The notes below the pieces were generated by a model. That model searched no databases, was not told the origin of the DNA, and saw nothing but the letters and a program-made list of their open reading frames with translations. A stretch of 64,000 nucleotides of DNA from Zasmidium citrigriseum. Taxonomy: Eukaryota > Ascomycota > Dothideomycetes > Mycosphaerellales > Mycosphaerellaceae. Below, in pieces: positions 20,856 through 31,360 of this stretch; the stretch's first letter is position 1, and each line of letters starts with the position of its first letter. The position numbers were made by a program, and so were the translations under genes. Location: contig NHNW01000033.1 of the NCBI GenBank assembly GCA_002786025.1, forward strand, positions 372,001-436,000. Direction: 5' to 3'.

Positions 20856-21926
20856 CTATATCTGCCCCTTCTTCTGCATGCGCCGTCTCTTGATGTCGAA
20901 CTGACTCCCAATACCATCTCCTCTTGGCCCGTCTTCCACAGCCCGTCGCTTGCGACTCTTGTCCAGTGCGCTGTCCTTGCTCTTCCTCTTGGTGAGATCA
21001 CCAATCCGATCCACGCTCTCGCCCAACCCTCTCCATTCCTCACCACCAAAACCGCCGTCTCTTGCCCTTCCGAGACCTTTCTTCGCACGCTCCTTCTTCG
21101 ACATGGCGGGCAGACGCACGAGATTCGTCTCTTCGTAGTCCCTCCTCTCGGCCTCTTCGCGTAATTGGCGAGCGTCCTTGCTTTGCCTTCCTCCTGCAGC
21201 GAGATTGCTGCCAATGCTAGGCTGTGCCACGGGTGCAGCAGAGAGTTCAGTGGAGACGTACTCGTCCAGCGTCTTCGATCGGCCAGGCCTTCTCTCCGCT
21301 TTCTGGCGGCTTTCGGCAGTGGGCATGGCAGTCGCAGAGATGCGCGGTGGTCGATAAATGCCATCTTCGCTACTCTTCGCGCGACGGTCTTCTTTGCCGC
21401 CCTTCTCAGGGCCAGCCATCATCATCCCAGCAGCGCGCGGCCTATGCGCCAAATCCTGCTCCTCTTCGCTTTCACTGTCATCCTCCGAGTCGTCTTCAGA
21501 GTCTTCACTCCCCTCCTCATCAGCATCCTTCTTCGCCTTCGCCTGCTTTGCCTTCTGCACAGCCATCCGATCCTCATCTTCTGCAGCCTTAACGACTCGA
21601 TCCACCTGGTACTTGATCTTCTGCTCCAAAGGCCTCACGCCTCGTTCCAGGTACACCCGATGTTCGACCAGTTTCTTGGTGAGTTCGTTGCTCAGCGCTT
21701 GAGCGGCTTCCGAGTCGCTTCCATCTTTGATGCTCCGGATGACGTTCAAATTTCGGAGCGCGAGGGCTTGGAGGTACGAGAGGAAGATTTCGTTCTTGGC
21801 GTCGAACAGGGTGATGCCGTTGTCGGGAGGGAGAAGGGTATCGGCGCTGGGTAGACCTTGGATGGCGGAGTCTGTGGAGGTGTTGAAGTCGGCGAGAAGA
21901 TCGGAGAGGGATGCCGTGGCCGCCAT
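20856..21926 (-). CDS. LCP5: Lcp5/neuroguidin, U3 snoRNP-associated (Sas10/C1D family)
   Basis: Single exon, 356 residues, ATG at 21926. The N-terminal domain (about 30-130) has the Sas10/Utp3/C1D pattern: a conserved FDAKNEIFLSYLQALALRNL, VEHRVYLERGVRPLEQKIKY and QVDRVVKAAED. The middle is acidic (EEGSEDSEDDSEDDSES) and the C-terminus basic, ending IGSQFDIKRRRMQKKG, as in Lcp5/NGDN. The yeast orthologue acts in the small-subunit processome for 18S rRNA maturation in the nucleolus. Length matches the family (about 320-370). It is tail-to-tail with the SDR at 19830, so transcripts must overlap. Confidence 0.9.
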   Translation of the reverse strand: MAATASLSDLLADFNTSTDSAIQGLPSADTLLPPDNGITLFDAKNEIFLSYLQALALRNLNVIRSIKDGSDSEAAQALSNELTKKLVEHRVYLERGVRPLEQKIKYQVDRVVKAAEDEDRMAVQKAKQAKAKKDADEEGSEDSEDDSEDDSESEEEQDLAHRPRAAGMMMAGPEKGGKEDRRAKSSEDGIYRPPRISATAMPTAESRQKAERRPGRSKTLDEYVSTELSAAPVAQPSIGSNLAAGGRQSKDARQLREEAERRDYEETNLVRLPAMSKKERAKKGLGRARDGGFGGEEWRGLGESVDRIGDLTKRKSKDSALDKSRKRRAVEDGPRGDGIGSQFDIKRRRMQKKGQI

Positions 21927-22217
21927 GGAGAAAAGTTGCTTGTGGTGGTGGAGAAGTTGGAAGTGCAGATCGAGCTCATGAATTTTTGATTGAGCTCGGG
22001 GCTTCGGCTCGTCGGATCAGATAAGCGAGCCAACTCTAAATGGACGGCAGCGCAGCACTAGGTACTCTTCCAACTGGATGTACCAAGACGAGGAGGTGAA
22101 GCAGATAATGGAGGAATGAAGCAGGAGACTAATAGAGCAACTTTTGGTAGGCAGCATTCTTGGATGCCTGCCGAATTTACGAGCTTGTCCAGGTCAACTG
22201 GACTATCGTATCATCCG

Positions 22218-25200
22218 CTAGTATCGGCGCTCATATCCACCCTGCTCGCCATAGCCGCTGTCGCCATAGCCGGGTTGTCCGTAGCCAGAGCCGCCGCCGT
22301 AGCCACTCGATCCGTACTCGTTGTCATCGCGTCGCCCACCTCCATACTCATCGCCTCCCTCGCGCCCGCCATAGCCGCTTAAGCCATACTCCTGGCGCTG
22401 ATTGTAGCCTCCACCGCCGTACGAGTCGCCGCCATAGCTCTGCTGCTGCTGGTATTCGCTGCGTCCACCGCCGTAGCTGGAAGACTGCTCGTACCTGCTC
22501 TCGCTGTAGCTGCTTTGCTCATAGCGACTCTCCGAGCTTCCATACTCCTGTCGGCCGTAAGATCCGCGGGATTCGTGCTCGGAGGATTGTCCACCATAGC
22601 CACCGCTCGAGCGACGGTAGTCACCAGACCTCCTCTCACGGCTGCGAGACTTGCTCTTCTTCCGCTCGCGGCTACCACTACGACGGCCGTAGCGCTCCTC
22701 TTCCTCTTCTCGCATCTTCTTCAAACGCTTCTCTTCCTTCTTGCGGCGCTTCTTTTCTTTCTTCTCCCAGTCGTCATCATCGCCGCTGTCATCGTCGTCG
22801 TCACTGTCGTCTTTCTTCTTGTGATGGCCAGAGTAGCTCTCCTGGTGGCTGTACTCGCGACCAGAGCTGCTAACACGCTGCTCCTGGTACTCGCCCTCGA
22901 AGCGGCCACCTGGGTGCTCATAACGCTGCTCAGAGCGCTCTTCGTAGCCTCCACCGTATGTTGGACGAACTTCGTGGGACTGCTCATATCCGTAGCCAGT
23001 GCGACCTTGAGACCCATCTTGTTCGTAGCGCTGATAGTCTTCGCGGTATCCGCCCGAAGAGTACTGGGTCTGTGACATCTGCGCTTGGCCATAGCGCTCT
23101 TCCTGACCATAGCCACTTGGACGATGGGCAGTCTCGGTCAGGCGAGTGTTGTATGATCCGTCTTCCTGATATTCGCTGCTCTCGTAGGTCTTCTTCTCGG
23201 TCTTGTCGCCACCGAAGGCGCCGCCGAGCAGACCGCCTCCGATCGCGCCAGCAACGCCTCCGACAATGGACCCGAGTGCACCACCACCGACAGCATCGCC
23301 GACAGTATCGCTGATCTGGTTGCTGACGTGACTGCTCTGTCGTCCGCCAGAGCCGCCACCAAGAGCCTCGTTCAAGCCGCCTACAACACCGCCAATGGCA
23401 CCACCAGAGCCCTTACCGGTGTTCATCTTAGCCATGCCAAGAGGCTTGCAGCATCCATGTCCGGAGTCCTCGACGCCTTCCTTGTGGTTGCGAAAGTTCT
23501 CAACGCCGTCACGGCTGAGCTTGTCGCGCAGATCATCTCTCACGCGGTCATCCATCTCACCCCACCACTGCTCAACGACTCTGAACATAGCCATTCTGCC
23601 GTCACGAGCACCGTCTTCGCCGTACTCCCGCTGAGCTGGGTGGTGCATGACGCCGTGGATGATTCGGTCGTTGGTGCGGCGAATGTCGATGCTGTCGTCA
23701 TCCCAGGCAGCGACAATCTGCGGGACTGCCCACTTGAGAACCGCACATGCCACCTTGCCGGCGGGCTCATTGAGTACGTTGGTGAAGTGGTCCTTGGAAA
23801 GCATGCTGTGAGTGGGGTCCGTGGAGTCATCATCGTTGAAGACGATCATCTGCTTATCGCGGCTGGACTGAATAATCTCCGACGAGCCAGTGCGAAGTTC
23901 GTTCTTGACTTGCGAGATGATTGGCACGACGAATGGTGCCAGGAGCGAGAAGACGAACAAGCTGACCTGATTTTGCAGTTCTTCAATAAGGTCGGGCAGG
24001 ATTGGGATCTTGTCAATGGCCTCGGAGATGCTCTTGACGATGTTGTCGTGGAACTCCAGGATTGGATAGATCTGCTTGGAGATCTCGCGCATCTGCTCGG
24101 TGAACTCCTCTGGTTCCTTGGGCGAGATGTGCATATTCTGCATCTGAGCTGCCTGCGCATTGGCCTGCAGCTGGTCGGCCTTGCCTTTGTGATCATCGTC
24201 GCCAAGAATGCCTGGTGGGAGCTTGTCGAGGAGGTCCTTGAGCAAGCTCGTGTCTGCATTCTGGGACTGTTCGATGGTACCTTCAAGCTCCTGGAGCTCT
24301 GATTGAGTAGCCTTGTCGGTAAACTCTCCCATGACGGAGTCTAGATTGAGATGTCAGTCCATGTCCCTGAGTAGCGGGTCCCATAGTCTGCTATACGTAC
24401 GCAAGAAGTCGACCCCACCAAAAGTTCCAGTGATGAGAGGGTAGACTGGGCCACGGGCACCTTGCAGGCGCATCTGAGTATTCTGTCCAACATGGGGGAA
24501 GATTTCGCGCTCGCCAAGCTCAATCAGAGCCAGCTCAGTATAGTTGCTGTGGGCAGAAAAGTCCTCCAGACAGTGGCAGCCAGTACCCAGCAGTCTGAGA
24601 GCCTCGTAGAAATCACGCTTGTCCCCAGTCTCGTTGTACCGGCGTCCCAGCTCAATGGACTTGCAGAAGAGACTCCGCACGAGGCCTGCAGATGTCGTGA
24701 TGCCGCGATCTTCGCTTGCGATGTAGGTCTTCATTCCATTGCGCTCGTCAATGCTCAGCTCCCGCTCTTCATCAATTGGGCCGCGCAGTCGGCGATCGTA
24801 TTGCCGAGCGTCCAAGTTGTCCGCATAGTCCTTGGGGTTGTCGATATGCTCTTCTGGACGGTAGCAACCGAGGCGCTGAGCCGTAACTTCGAATTCCCCG
24901 GTTCCGTAGCTAAATGCAAAGGGCAGAAGGTCAGTAGAGGTATTACACTTAATGCACAATAGCGTCTGCTCCTGAGCTCACCCGAAAGTCATGAAACCAA
25001 GGATCCAAAGCAGCAGTCTGATAGCCTCCGACGACACGTATTTCACCGTTCCCACATCGACGGCCTGAGAGTAGTCACGCAACCAGTTACCGAAGTACAC
25101 TCTGGAGACGTCAATCTTGCTGAACTTTTTTCCACCCATTGCGCGAGCGGTGAGAAGGGTGAGAAGAGTATCTTCGATATCGCCATGGCGCCAGTTGCTG

Positions 25201-25378
25201 CCTTCGATCTTGGACGTCGAGCCAATCTGTGAAAATGAAAGGTCAGTCAAATGTTCAAGTCTTCTCGCTGCAACACGCTCAGACTCACATTGCCGGCGCC
25301 AAATGCGTGGGTTGGTCGAGCGTAGAGCACGAGGAGAAGGGCCAGCACGGGCAGCCATGTGCCGTACTTGACCGCCAT
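22218..25378 (-). CDS. het-c: Het-C heterokaryon-incompatibility protein
   Basis: Four exons: 25378-25289, 25226-24982, 24909-24401, 24340-22218; introns 62, 72 and 60 bp; 988 residues. A signal peptide (MAVKYGTWLPVLALLLVLYA) is followed by GSNWRHGDIEDTLLTLL, KFSKIDVSRVYFGNWLRDYS and a splice producing GTFGGVDFLHSVMGEFTDKA, all hallmarks of the Het-C family (Neurospora Het-C about 966 aa). Later come coiled helices, a glycine-zipper stretch (GSIVGGVAGAIGGGLLGG), a poly-Asp/Lys/Glu block and a long Gly/Tyr/Ser-rich tail with RYEQSS and SGYGG repeats. In Neurospora, allelic Het-C with pin-c triggers vegetative incompatibility. No pin-c/NLR-type partner lies beside it; the HET-domain gene at 54371 is 29 kb away. 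Confidence 0.92.
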
Positions 25379-26027
25379 CTTGTTTGAGTCCGTTCAAATG
25401 TGTTGGTTGTGAGAAGAGAAAGACGTCGGATGTGGTTGTTGAAAAGTCAACATGGAGCTCCTGCCTGCCTGTCTTCACCCCACCAACGCGCCTGCCCCTG
25501 CTGGAAACGTGGCGCAGACCCTGCCAAGCGACGGCGACGTCACGCCAAGGCCGTAACACGACTGCATCTCGTGAAGTGAGCATGTGAGAGACAACAATAT
25601 CCAAAATGTATACCTTGAGTGTTTTTCAGCATCAGGCTGTGATGTGTGCCATCAAGGTCTCCCCAGACTTGATCCGACGTCTGGTCAAGGTTTCTGTTCC
25701 TGAACGGCCCGCCGTGGAGCTCAGACCCTGGCATGGAAAAGCTTCACATGTGTCAAGCAATTGCACGTCCTTCGACTCCATCATCGCATGCTTGGCTGCA
25801 GACGGCTATCATACCAGTTCGCATCAATGGCTGGAAAGTCGCTGACGGCACTCCCGGCGAATCAAGCAACTTTTCAAACCCATACTGTTGCGAGCTTCCC
25901 CTGATACCTGCCCCTCAACGACACAAATTTGGCATTGGAAACCTCTCTTCCACGCCGGCCATGGCCATTTGATGATCTCTGGCAATGATCGGAGGCACAC
26001 AATCTGTTACCAGCAAGGAGATCAAAT
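25379..26027. other. Intergenic stretch
   Basis: About 650 bp containing the Het-C promoter and the 3' flank of the gene ending at 26028. No supported gene or repeat. Confidence 0.45.
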
Positions 26028-26489
26028 TCAGCCCACCACATCTAGGCCCTTCAACACAGTCGCTTTGTAGCAAAGCCATCTGTCTCCTTCCCTCCACCAC
26101 TCAAAGACATTCATACCAGCCGTCTTCATACCTTCGGTTATCACACCTGGCGGATTCCCCGACGCCTCTCCATGGAGAAAAACATACGCTCGGCCTCGAA
26201 AGTCATCAACATCCGCAGAGACATCAAGTGTCTTAATCTGGAAGTCTGGAGATTTTGCAAGCAGCTGACGGTAGTGATCCAGATGTTCCGAGAATGAGTA
26301 CGTGGAAGAATGGTATGCGTATTCGGCAGTAAAGTCTGGGTGTGCAGCGTGTTTGATCTCCAGGTCCGAGTCGAGAGAGCGCGAATTGATGGCGGACATC
26401 AACTCACAGACCAGTCGGATGAGATGCGCCTTGGTCTTCTCGATGGACTCAGGCTGGTTTGGGTCATTGTGACTTTCTTGTGGGATCAT
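26028..26489 (-). CDS. NTF2-like / SnoaL-type small protein
   Basis: 153 residues from the first ATG (26489). An N-terminal helix (KAHLIRLVCELMSAINSR) is followed by alternating strands, including FTAEYAYHSSTYSFSEHLDH, FQIKTLDVSADVDDFRGRAY and a terminal FEWWREGDRWLCYKATVL. This is the helix-plus-curved-sheet order of NTF2-like proteins, and the final W-R..G.W.C/C pattern is common in fungal SnoaL-like members. Function is unknown; family members include cyclases, dehydratases and simple binding proteins. It stands alone between Het-C and a drug transporter. A short upstream exon cannot be excluded. Confidence 0.6.
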   Translation of the reverse strand: MIPQESHNDPNQPESIEKTKAHLIRLVCELMSAINSRSLDSDLEIKHAAHPDFTAEYAYHSSTYSFSEHLDHYRQLLAKSPDFQIKTLDVSADVDDFRGRAYVFLHGEASGNPPGVITEGMKTAGMNVFEWWREGDRWLCYKATVLKGLDVVG

Positions 26490-27371
26490 TGGTCCGTTGG
26501 CGAGCAATTAGAGAAGCAAGGTATGACGTTCCCATTCGCTTCGGCATTGGCCTGACTGTTGCTGGAAGGGGCCTCAGAAGGCTAGCACAATTGTGTCGAT
26601 GGGCTGTACGTCTGGCAACGTCTCAAAAGCTCTGCAAAAGATATTACCGCGTGTGTTGTTCTCCGATCGAGAGGAGGTGAGGTCGGGAGAGCGGTTGCCG
26701 GAGAATTGTCTCGCCACCGAAACTCAAACCATCCTTCGATCTCACAAGAGTACCGAAGTCTCTTCTACCTCCTATTACTGATGTCTCTTTCTCTTCCATC
26801 ACTATGGACACCTCACAGCACCTGGACACTTGCGATTACTCAAGTCGAGATAGTAAAGACAAGCGGGTGATGGAAGTCACCAGCTCGATGGACTTTCCAA
26901 AACGAGGAACTGCCCAATGCCGTCAGTGGCGGACTCCACTGATATACCTGCAGAACAGAAGACCAACGGAGCCAACAAAGACGACGTCGATTTAACCTCG
27001 CGCAGCGCCGACATCTGATCAGATCTGCGTCTATCGGATCGCCCTTACCAGGTCGTCGGGAGCAGGAGATGTGAAGAAGATTGGTCGATTGTGACCTCAT
27101 CGACCCGACTGTGGGTCGCACGTTGATGGTTGAGAGGCTTTCCTGCGCCGCTAACTCTCTTCTGGGTACTGCACTCCCCAAGAACATCACTGATCTATGG
27201 CTTGCTATCTTTGCTCTGCAGAATCGTGGTGCGCGGTGAGGGAGGAAACCGCTGTCGACGTTGACGTTCTCGTGGGTGAGTATTTCGTAAGTATGTTTCT
27301 TCGTCTTCCTTTTCGATCAGTTCTACACTCCATATTTTTCGCTTCTCTTGGCCGAGTTTCATTGCTTCGAT
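26490..27371. other. Intergenic stretch, possible transporter leader
   Basis: About 880 bp. Short frames occur, for example an ATG at 26917 opening a 33-residue acidic frame (ADSTDIPAEQKTNGANKD) and one at 26804, but none is supported. GTGAGT and GTAAGT signals near 27275-27290 suggest a leader intron of the transporter at 27372. Confidence 0.35.
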
Positions 27372-28910
27372 ATGCATCCTGAACAATCCCGCGACCCAAG
27401 TCGCAAATCCTCAAATGCCAGTCTCGACGATGAAGAGAAGGATGTTGGACATTCGGGGAGACCAAGCACCACACAATCACCTCCTCAAACATCACCGAAG
27501 CCAGAGCAGAAGGTCGACGATTGGGATAGCCCTGATGACCCCAACAACCCTCAAAACTGGTCCAAGGCCAAGAAGATCTACCATACCTTCGTACCGGCCG
27601 CGATAGCTTTCGTCTGCACCATTGCTTCTTCGATATATACACCTGGACGGAAGGACTTGATGAGAGACTTCGGTGTCTCGGATGAAGTGTCCCTCCTGCC
27701 ATACGTACTGTATGTACTGGGATTGGCATTCGGACCCATGCTATCGGCACCATGCAGCGAGACTTTCGGACGGAGGACGGTCTACCTAACCGGCATACCT
27801 CTCTTCGCCATCTTCACCCTCGGATCAGGCTTTGCGAACAACATCACTGCACTATGCATCCTTCGATTCCTCTCCGGCCTTTCTGGAAGTCCTGGCCTGT
27901 CGATTGGAAGTGCGACTCTATCAGACATGTGGAAGCCGGCCGAGAGAGCAGCACCGATGGCCATCTACGTTACTACACCCTTCCTAGGACCCGCCGTTGG
28001 TCCTCTAGTGGGAGGCTACACCGCACAATCGATGGGCTGGCGCTGGACAATGTGGGTGCTCCTCTTCTTCACCGCCGCCTGCCTAACACCAGCCCTCTTC
28101 ATGAAAGAGACATACAAATCCACAATCCTACGCCGAAGAGCAAAGCACCGCGGACTGGACTATCCCACACCAAACAGGACACCCATGCAAGCCGCCCGAT
28201 TCTTCCTTAAATCAACCCTCACTCGCCCGATCCACATGTTCGTCGTCGAACCAGTGGTCTTCTTCTTCACGCTCTACGTCGCCATCAACTTCGGCATGCT
28301 CTACGGCTTCTTCGCCTCCTTCCCCTACGTCTTCGAAACAGTCTACGGTTTCGACCTCGGACAAATCGGTCTCACATTTCTCGGAATCGGCGTCGGATGT
28401 ATCGTCGGCTGTGTCCTGATCATCCTCTTCTTCCGACTGGTCTACAGACCGAAAGTCGTCCAGTCCTCCAAAGCTGGAAAAGGAGGTAAAGTCCCACCCG
28501 AACTCCGTCTCTGGATCGCTATGATCGGGTCTTTCATGCTGCCTGTATCGCTCTTCTGGTTCGCGTGGACGGCGGATAAAGGCGTCCATTGGATGGCTCC
28601 TGTCGCTGCTGAGGGAGTCTTTGCTTGTGGAAATCTGATGATCTTCATGGCGGCCGTGTTGTATCTCATGGATTTCTATGGACCGCTCTACGGGGCGTCG
28701 GCGATGGCCGCGAACAACTTGGCGAGATACGGCCTGGGTTTTGCATTTCCTCTTTTCGTGGTACAGATGTACGAGGCGCTTGGGATTGGATGGGCGACGA
28801 GTTTGCTTGGGTTTGTGAGTTTGGCGTGTCTGCCGATTCCTTGGGCTTTTTATTATTTTGGGCCGAAGTTGAGGAGTCGGAGTAGTTATGCGAAGCCTGA
28901 TGGGAATTGA
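27372..28910 (+). CDS. MFS drug:H+ antiporter, DHA1 (12-TM) family
   Basis: Single exon, 512 residues, first ATG at 27372. After a charged cytosolic tail comes DDPNNPQNWSKAKK, the signature preceding TM1 in fungal DHA1 transporters (Flu1/Tpo/Mdr-type). Twelve hydrophobic segments follow, with motif A-like SETFGRRTVYLTG after TM2, motif C-like GPAVGPLVGGYTAQ in TM5, and a loop after TM6 containing a charged YKSTILRRRAKHRG. Members export polyamines, weak acids, toxins or secondary metabolites from the plasma membrane. Its neighbours, an MpaB-like oxygenase and a CrtC/lipocalin-like protein, hint at an export role for a local product, but that is inference. Confidence 0.9.
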   Translation: MHPEQSRDPSRKSSNASLDDEEKDVGHSGRPSTTQSPPQTSPKPEQKVDDWDSPDDPNNPQNWSKAKKIYHTFVPAAIAFVCTIASSIYTPGRKDLMRDFGVSDEVSLLPYVLYVLGLAFGPMLSAPCSETFGRRTVYLTGIPLFAIFTLGSGFANNITALCILRFLSGLSGSPGLSIGSATLSDMWKPAERAAPMAIYVTTPFLGPAVGPLVGGYTAQSMGWRWTMWVLLFFTAACLTPALFMKETYKSTILRRRAKHRGLDYPTPNRTPMQAARFFLKSTLTRPIHMFVVEPVVFFFTLYVAINFGMLYGFFASFPYVFETVYGFDLGQIGLTFLGIGVGCIVGCVLIILFFRLVYRPKVVQSSKAGKGGKVPPELRLWIAMIGSFMLPVSLFWFAWTADKGVHWMAPVAAEGVFACGNLMIFMAAVLYLMDFYGPLYGASAMAANNLARYGLGFAFPLFVVQMYEALGIGWATSLLGFVSLACLPIPWAFYYFGPKLRSRSSYAKPDGN

Positions 28911-29235
28911 TCAGTACGTTTAGCGATGATAGAGTTAGACTGTATGATACATGGGCAAGTGACACGATTCTCAAGCCATCGATTGCCCTTTCAAGAGATT
29001 GCCCTTGCAACGAAAGACAAATGCCCGACGTTCGCCTGCTTCTTCTCCATCGGTCGTGCCTGTATGATAATACATACTAGGTCTCTGCTCATAGCAGCAC
29101 TGTATTCTCGTCAATCTTGAAACAAGCGTCGCCGTTGGAATGGGCTGCATAAACATTCACTTGCTGCATGTGATAACGCGCCAACGACGCAAGTGCCTTA
29201 ACGTCCCGACACCCACTCAAACCTTATCCACTCTC
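28911..29235. other. Convergent 3' flanks
   Basis: 325 bp between the stops of the transporter (plus) and the MpaB-like gene (minus). Nothing recognised. Confidence 0.4.
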
Positions 29236-30453
29236 TCACCTCGCCCACGCAAACGGACATCCCATTATAACACTTCCGCCCTGCTTCGCATACTCCTCCA
29301 ACAACTCCGCCTGCTTCCCAACCTCGTCCTTAGCCTTCTCCGTCCGGAACTCCTTCGGCCCCAACTCCTCCGGAAAGTATCCCTCGCTCAAAAACTTCGG
29401 GCCAGGGATAATAACACTCTCATCAGCCTTCCACCATTTGAGAAACTTGGACCATATCGTCTCTTTGACGTACCACGGCTCGAAGAGGTACAGCTCTCGT
29501 TGCAGGCGGCCGGTAGACGGCGAGGGCGTGACGATTTCGCGGGTCCGGAAGCGGGGGAGGAAGCAGTATCGAATGAAAGTAGCGCGGATTCCGAAGAGGG
29601 TATGGACGAGCCAGGGAGCCCAAGCTGGAGGGTCTTCGACGCCGAGGGCTTTGCGGACGTAGGGTTCTGCGAGGGAGTCGGCCATTTGCTTTGCCATGGG
29701 TCGAAGGGAGTTGAGCAGAGGCCGCAGGTATAGCCCTACCGTCCCGTCGTAGCATGCGGTGTTGTCTGGTGAGTAGACCATATGCCCCTTTTCATAGACC
29801 CGCATCCATTCCACGAGATCGTCGAGTGTGTCGGGGATATCTGTCATGCCCATCCGGTTTCCGATTTCTTTCCAATAGACGAACAAGGCGACTTCCTCGA
29901 GTCGGTCGAGTTTTCGCCATTCGAAGTTGTTGATGTAGCGGATCGGCTCTAGCACAAAGAGACCGAGGGTATGTATCAGATCCCCGTTGGAGATAGCAGA
30001 TCCATACCGCGCATGAATCCAATTCATCTTCGCCAGCGCCGTCCTCCCACGAGGGGTGTCAATCCCAGTGACGAGCATCTCGTAGAGGAAGAGACCTGTA
30101 TCCTCGCTTCGTTTGCCCACCATCCTCTCGTCCGTGAGTCGGCGAGTCCGCACGAGGAGAGCGGTTCCTGTTGAGATTCCGTAGGACTTTATCAGAGCCC
30201 ATTGCAGGGAGAATCCGAACATGAAGGGGAAGTCCCGCGTCATGGTTATTGCGATGATCTCTTTGGCGGTGGTATAGCTCATGGAGTGAGGGTTGGTGGT
30301 GTAGGCGGCGTATTTCTTTCGTAACTGATGGAGATTTCTGTAGCGTAGTACGGCGACGGTGCAGAGGTATGCGATTATGGCAAAGGCAAAGAGGGCGACT
30401 GGAAGACTTGTGGCCTGGGCGAGGTCCAGACGATGATGGATCTCGTCGAGCAT
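29236..30453 (-). CDS. MpaB-like ER-bound oxygenase (DUF2236)
   Basis: Single exon, 405 residues, ATG at 30453. An N-terminal membrane segment (LPVALFAFAIIAYLCTVAVL) is followed by LRKKYAAYTTNPHSMSYTTA and the catalytic-domain blocks KMNWIHARYGSAISNGDLIH, LGLFVLEPIRYINNFEW and FVYWKEIGNRMGM. These match the MpaB/MpaB'/latex-clearing (rubber oxygenase) family, haem or metal oxygenases; MpaB cleaves the farnesyl chain in mycophenolic acid biosynthesis. Candidate ligand histidine is in WIHARYG. Length and single ER anchor fit. The protein probably oxidises a lipophilic substrate at the ER; its substrate is unknown. Confidence 0.85.
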   Translation of the reverse strand: MLDEIHHRLDLAQATSLPVALFAFAIIAYLCTVAVLRYRNLHQLRKKYAAYTTNPHSMSYTTAKEIIAITMTRDFPFMFGFSLQWALIKSYGISTGTALLVRTRRLTDERMVGKRSEDTGLFLYEMLVTGIDTPRGRTALAKMNWIHARYGSAISNGDLIHTLGLFVLEPIRYINNFEWRKLDRLEEVALFVYWKEIGNRMGMTDIPDTLDDLVEWMRVYEKGHMVYSPDNTACYDGTVGLYLRPLLNSLRPMAKQMADSLAEPYVRKALGVEDPPAWAPWLVHTLFGIRATFIRYCFLPRFRTREIVTPSPSTGRLQRELYLFEPWYVKETIWSKFLKWWKADESVIIPGPKFLSEGYFPEELGPKEFRTEKAKDEVGKQAELLEEYAKQGGSVIMGCPFAWAR

Positions 30454-30625
30454 GGTGATAGTGAGTCGACAACAATCGGCTTAGGAACTTGCGATGGTAT
30501 CCTGGGGACGTCCAGGGTATTTGAAAGAGAGAAAGGCCGGTTCTGAGATCTCTTCGACTTTGTGCAAGTCCAAGCATTTATCATGAGTCGCAGCCTCGTT
30601 CTCGTACACAATCTGAAGAGGGATC

Positions 30626-31360
30626 TTATAGGCCGAAGCCTCGGTACCGCATAGCAGAGTTGAAAGGTTCCCGTGGTGTATGCCAGTGCAAGAGTCTTGC
30701 ATAAATCTCTCGCTCCCGATGCATAGCAACAGCTCTTCTTGCCAGCCTTAGCGAAGGAGGCAAGCTAAGTTCGTTATGATTCGTTGTTGATGTGTTGCGG
30801 TACGAGGGCGTAGAGACTATTGGCTCAGCAAAATCGTCTGCTTCGATGTTGGCAGTCAGTCGGAAGGGATGTTGTCGTCGAGGTCGACTCGTCTCCGCAA
30901 GTGCAGAAGGCTCGCTTGCACTCATCACCAGACCCTGGCCAATCTTGGCCCTGGGCATCTTGAATGAAAGCAGGTCCTCGTGTTCGTTACATTCAGCAGC
31001 AGCACCACCAGCTCCTGGAAAGCAGCAAATAAGCCAGCTGAAGATCACAAGCCAGTCCACACGGCGCCGAATCCTCGGCCGGCGTTCTTCGTCTCCATTC
31101 TCTCCGCATTTAATATAAGAAGCGAATGTCCACCCTTCCGAATTGAGAAGAATGGGCTCATAGTACGTGCGTATGGGTCCACTCATGAGGCGTCCTGGAG
31201 TGCTGGGTATGGCCGTATTGGCATTGGGTGGTCGAATACAAAAGGCTCGAGTATCGTGGTACCTGATAAGAAAGTCAGACCAATCCAAAGAGCTTTTAGG
31301 CTTATAGTTGTGTCTTGCGATGGTATATCTTACTCGTTTTAGCGTCGTGATCGGCGTCAT
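30626..31360 (-). CDS. Doubtful hypothetical ORF
   Basis: An open frame of 244 residues from ATG 31360. It overlaps the first 41 bp of the oppositely oriented CrtC-like gene. It contains one hydrophobic segment (VDWLVIFSWLICCFPGAGG), then a Ser/Arg-rich remainder ending MRYRGFGL. No family is recognised, and long chance frames are common here. The rest of 30454-31319 shows nothing else. I list it because it is the only substantial frame in this 866 bp gap. Confidence 0.2.
   Translation of the reverse strand: MTPITTLKRVRYTIARHNYKPKSSLDWSDFLIRYHDTRAFCIRPPNANTAIPSTPGRLMSGPIRTYYEPILLNSEGWTFASYIKCGENGDEERRPRIRRRVDWLVIFSWLICCFPGAGGAAAECNEHEDLLSFKMPRAKIGQGLVMSASEPSALAETSRPRRQHPFRLTANIEADDFAEPIVSTPSYRNTSTTNHNELSLPPSLRLARRAVAMHREREIYARLLHWHTPREPFNSAMRYRGFGL

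Noticed and set aside
23328..24302. 324-residue plus-strand frame opposite Het-C
   Set aside because: Antisense shadow of a conserved exon; no recognisable domain.
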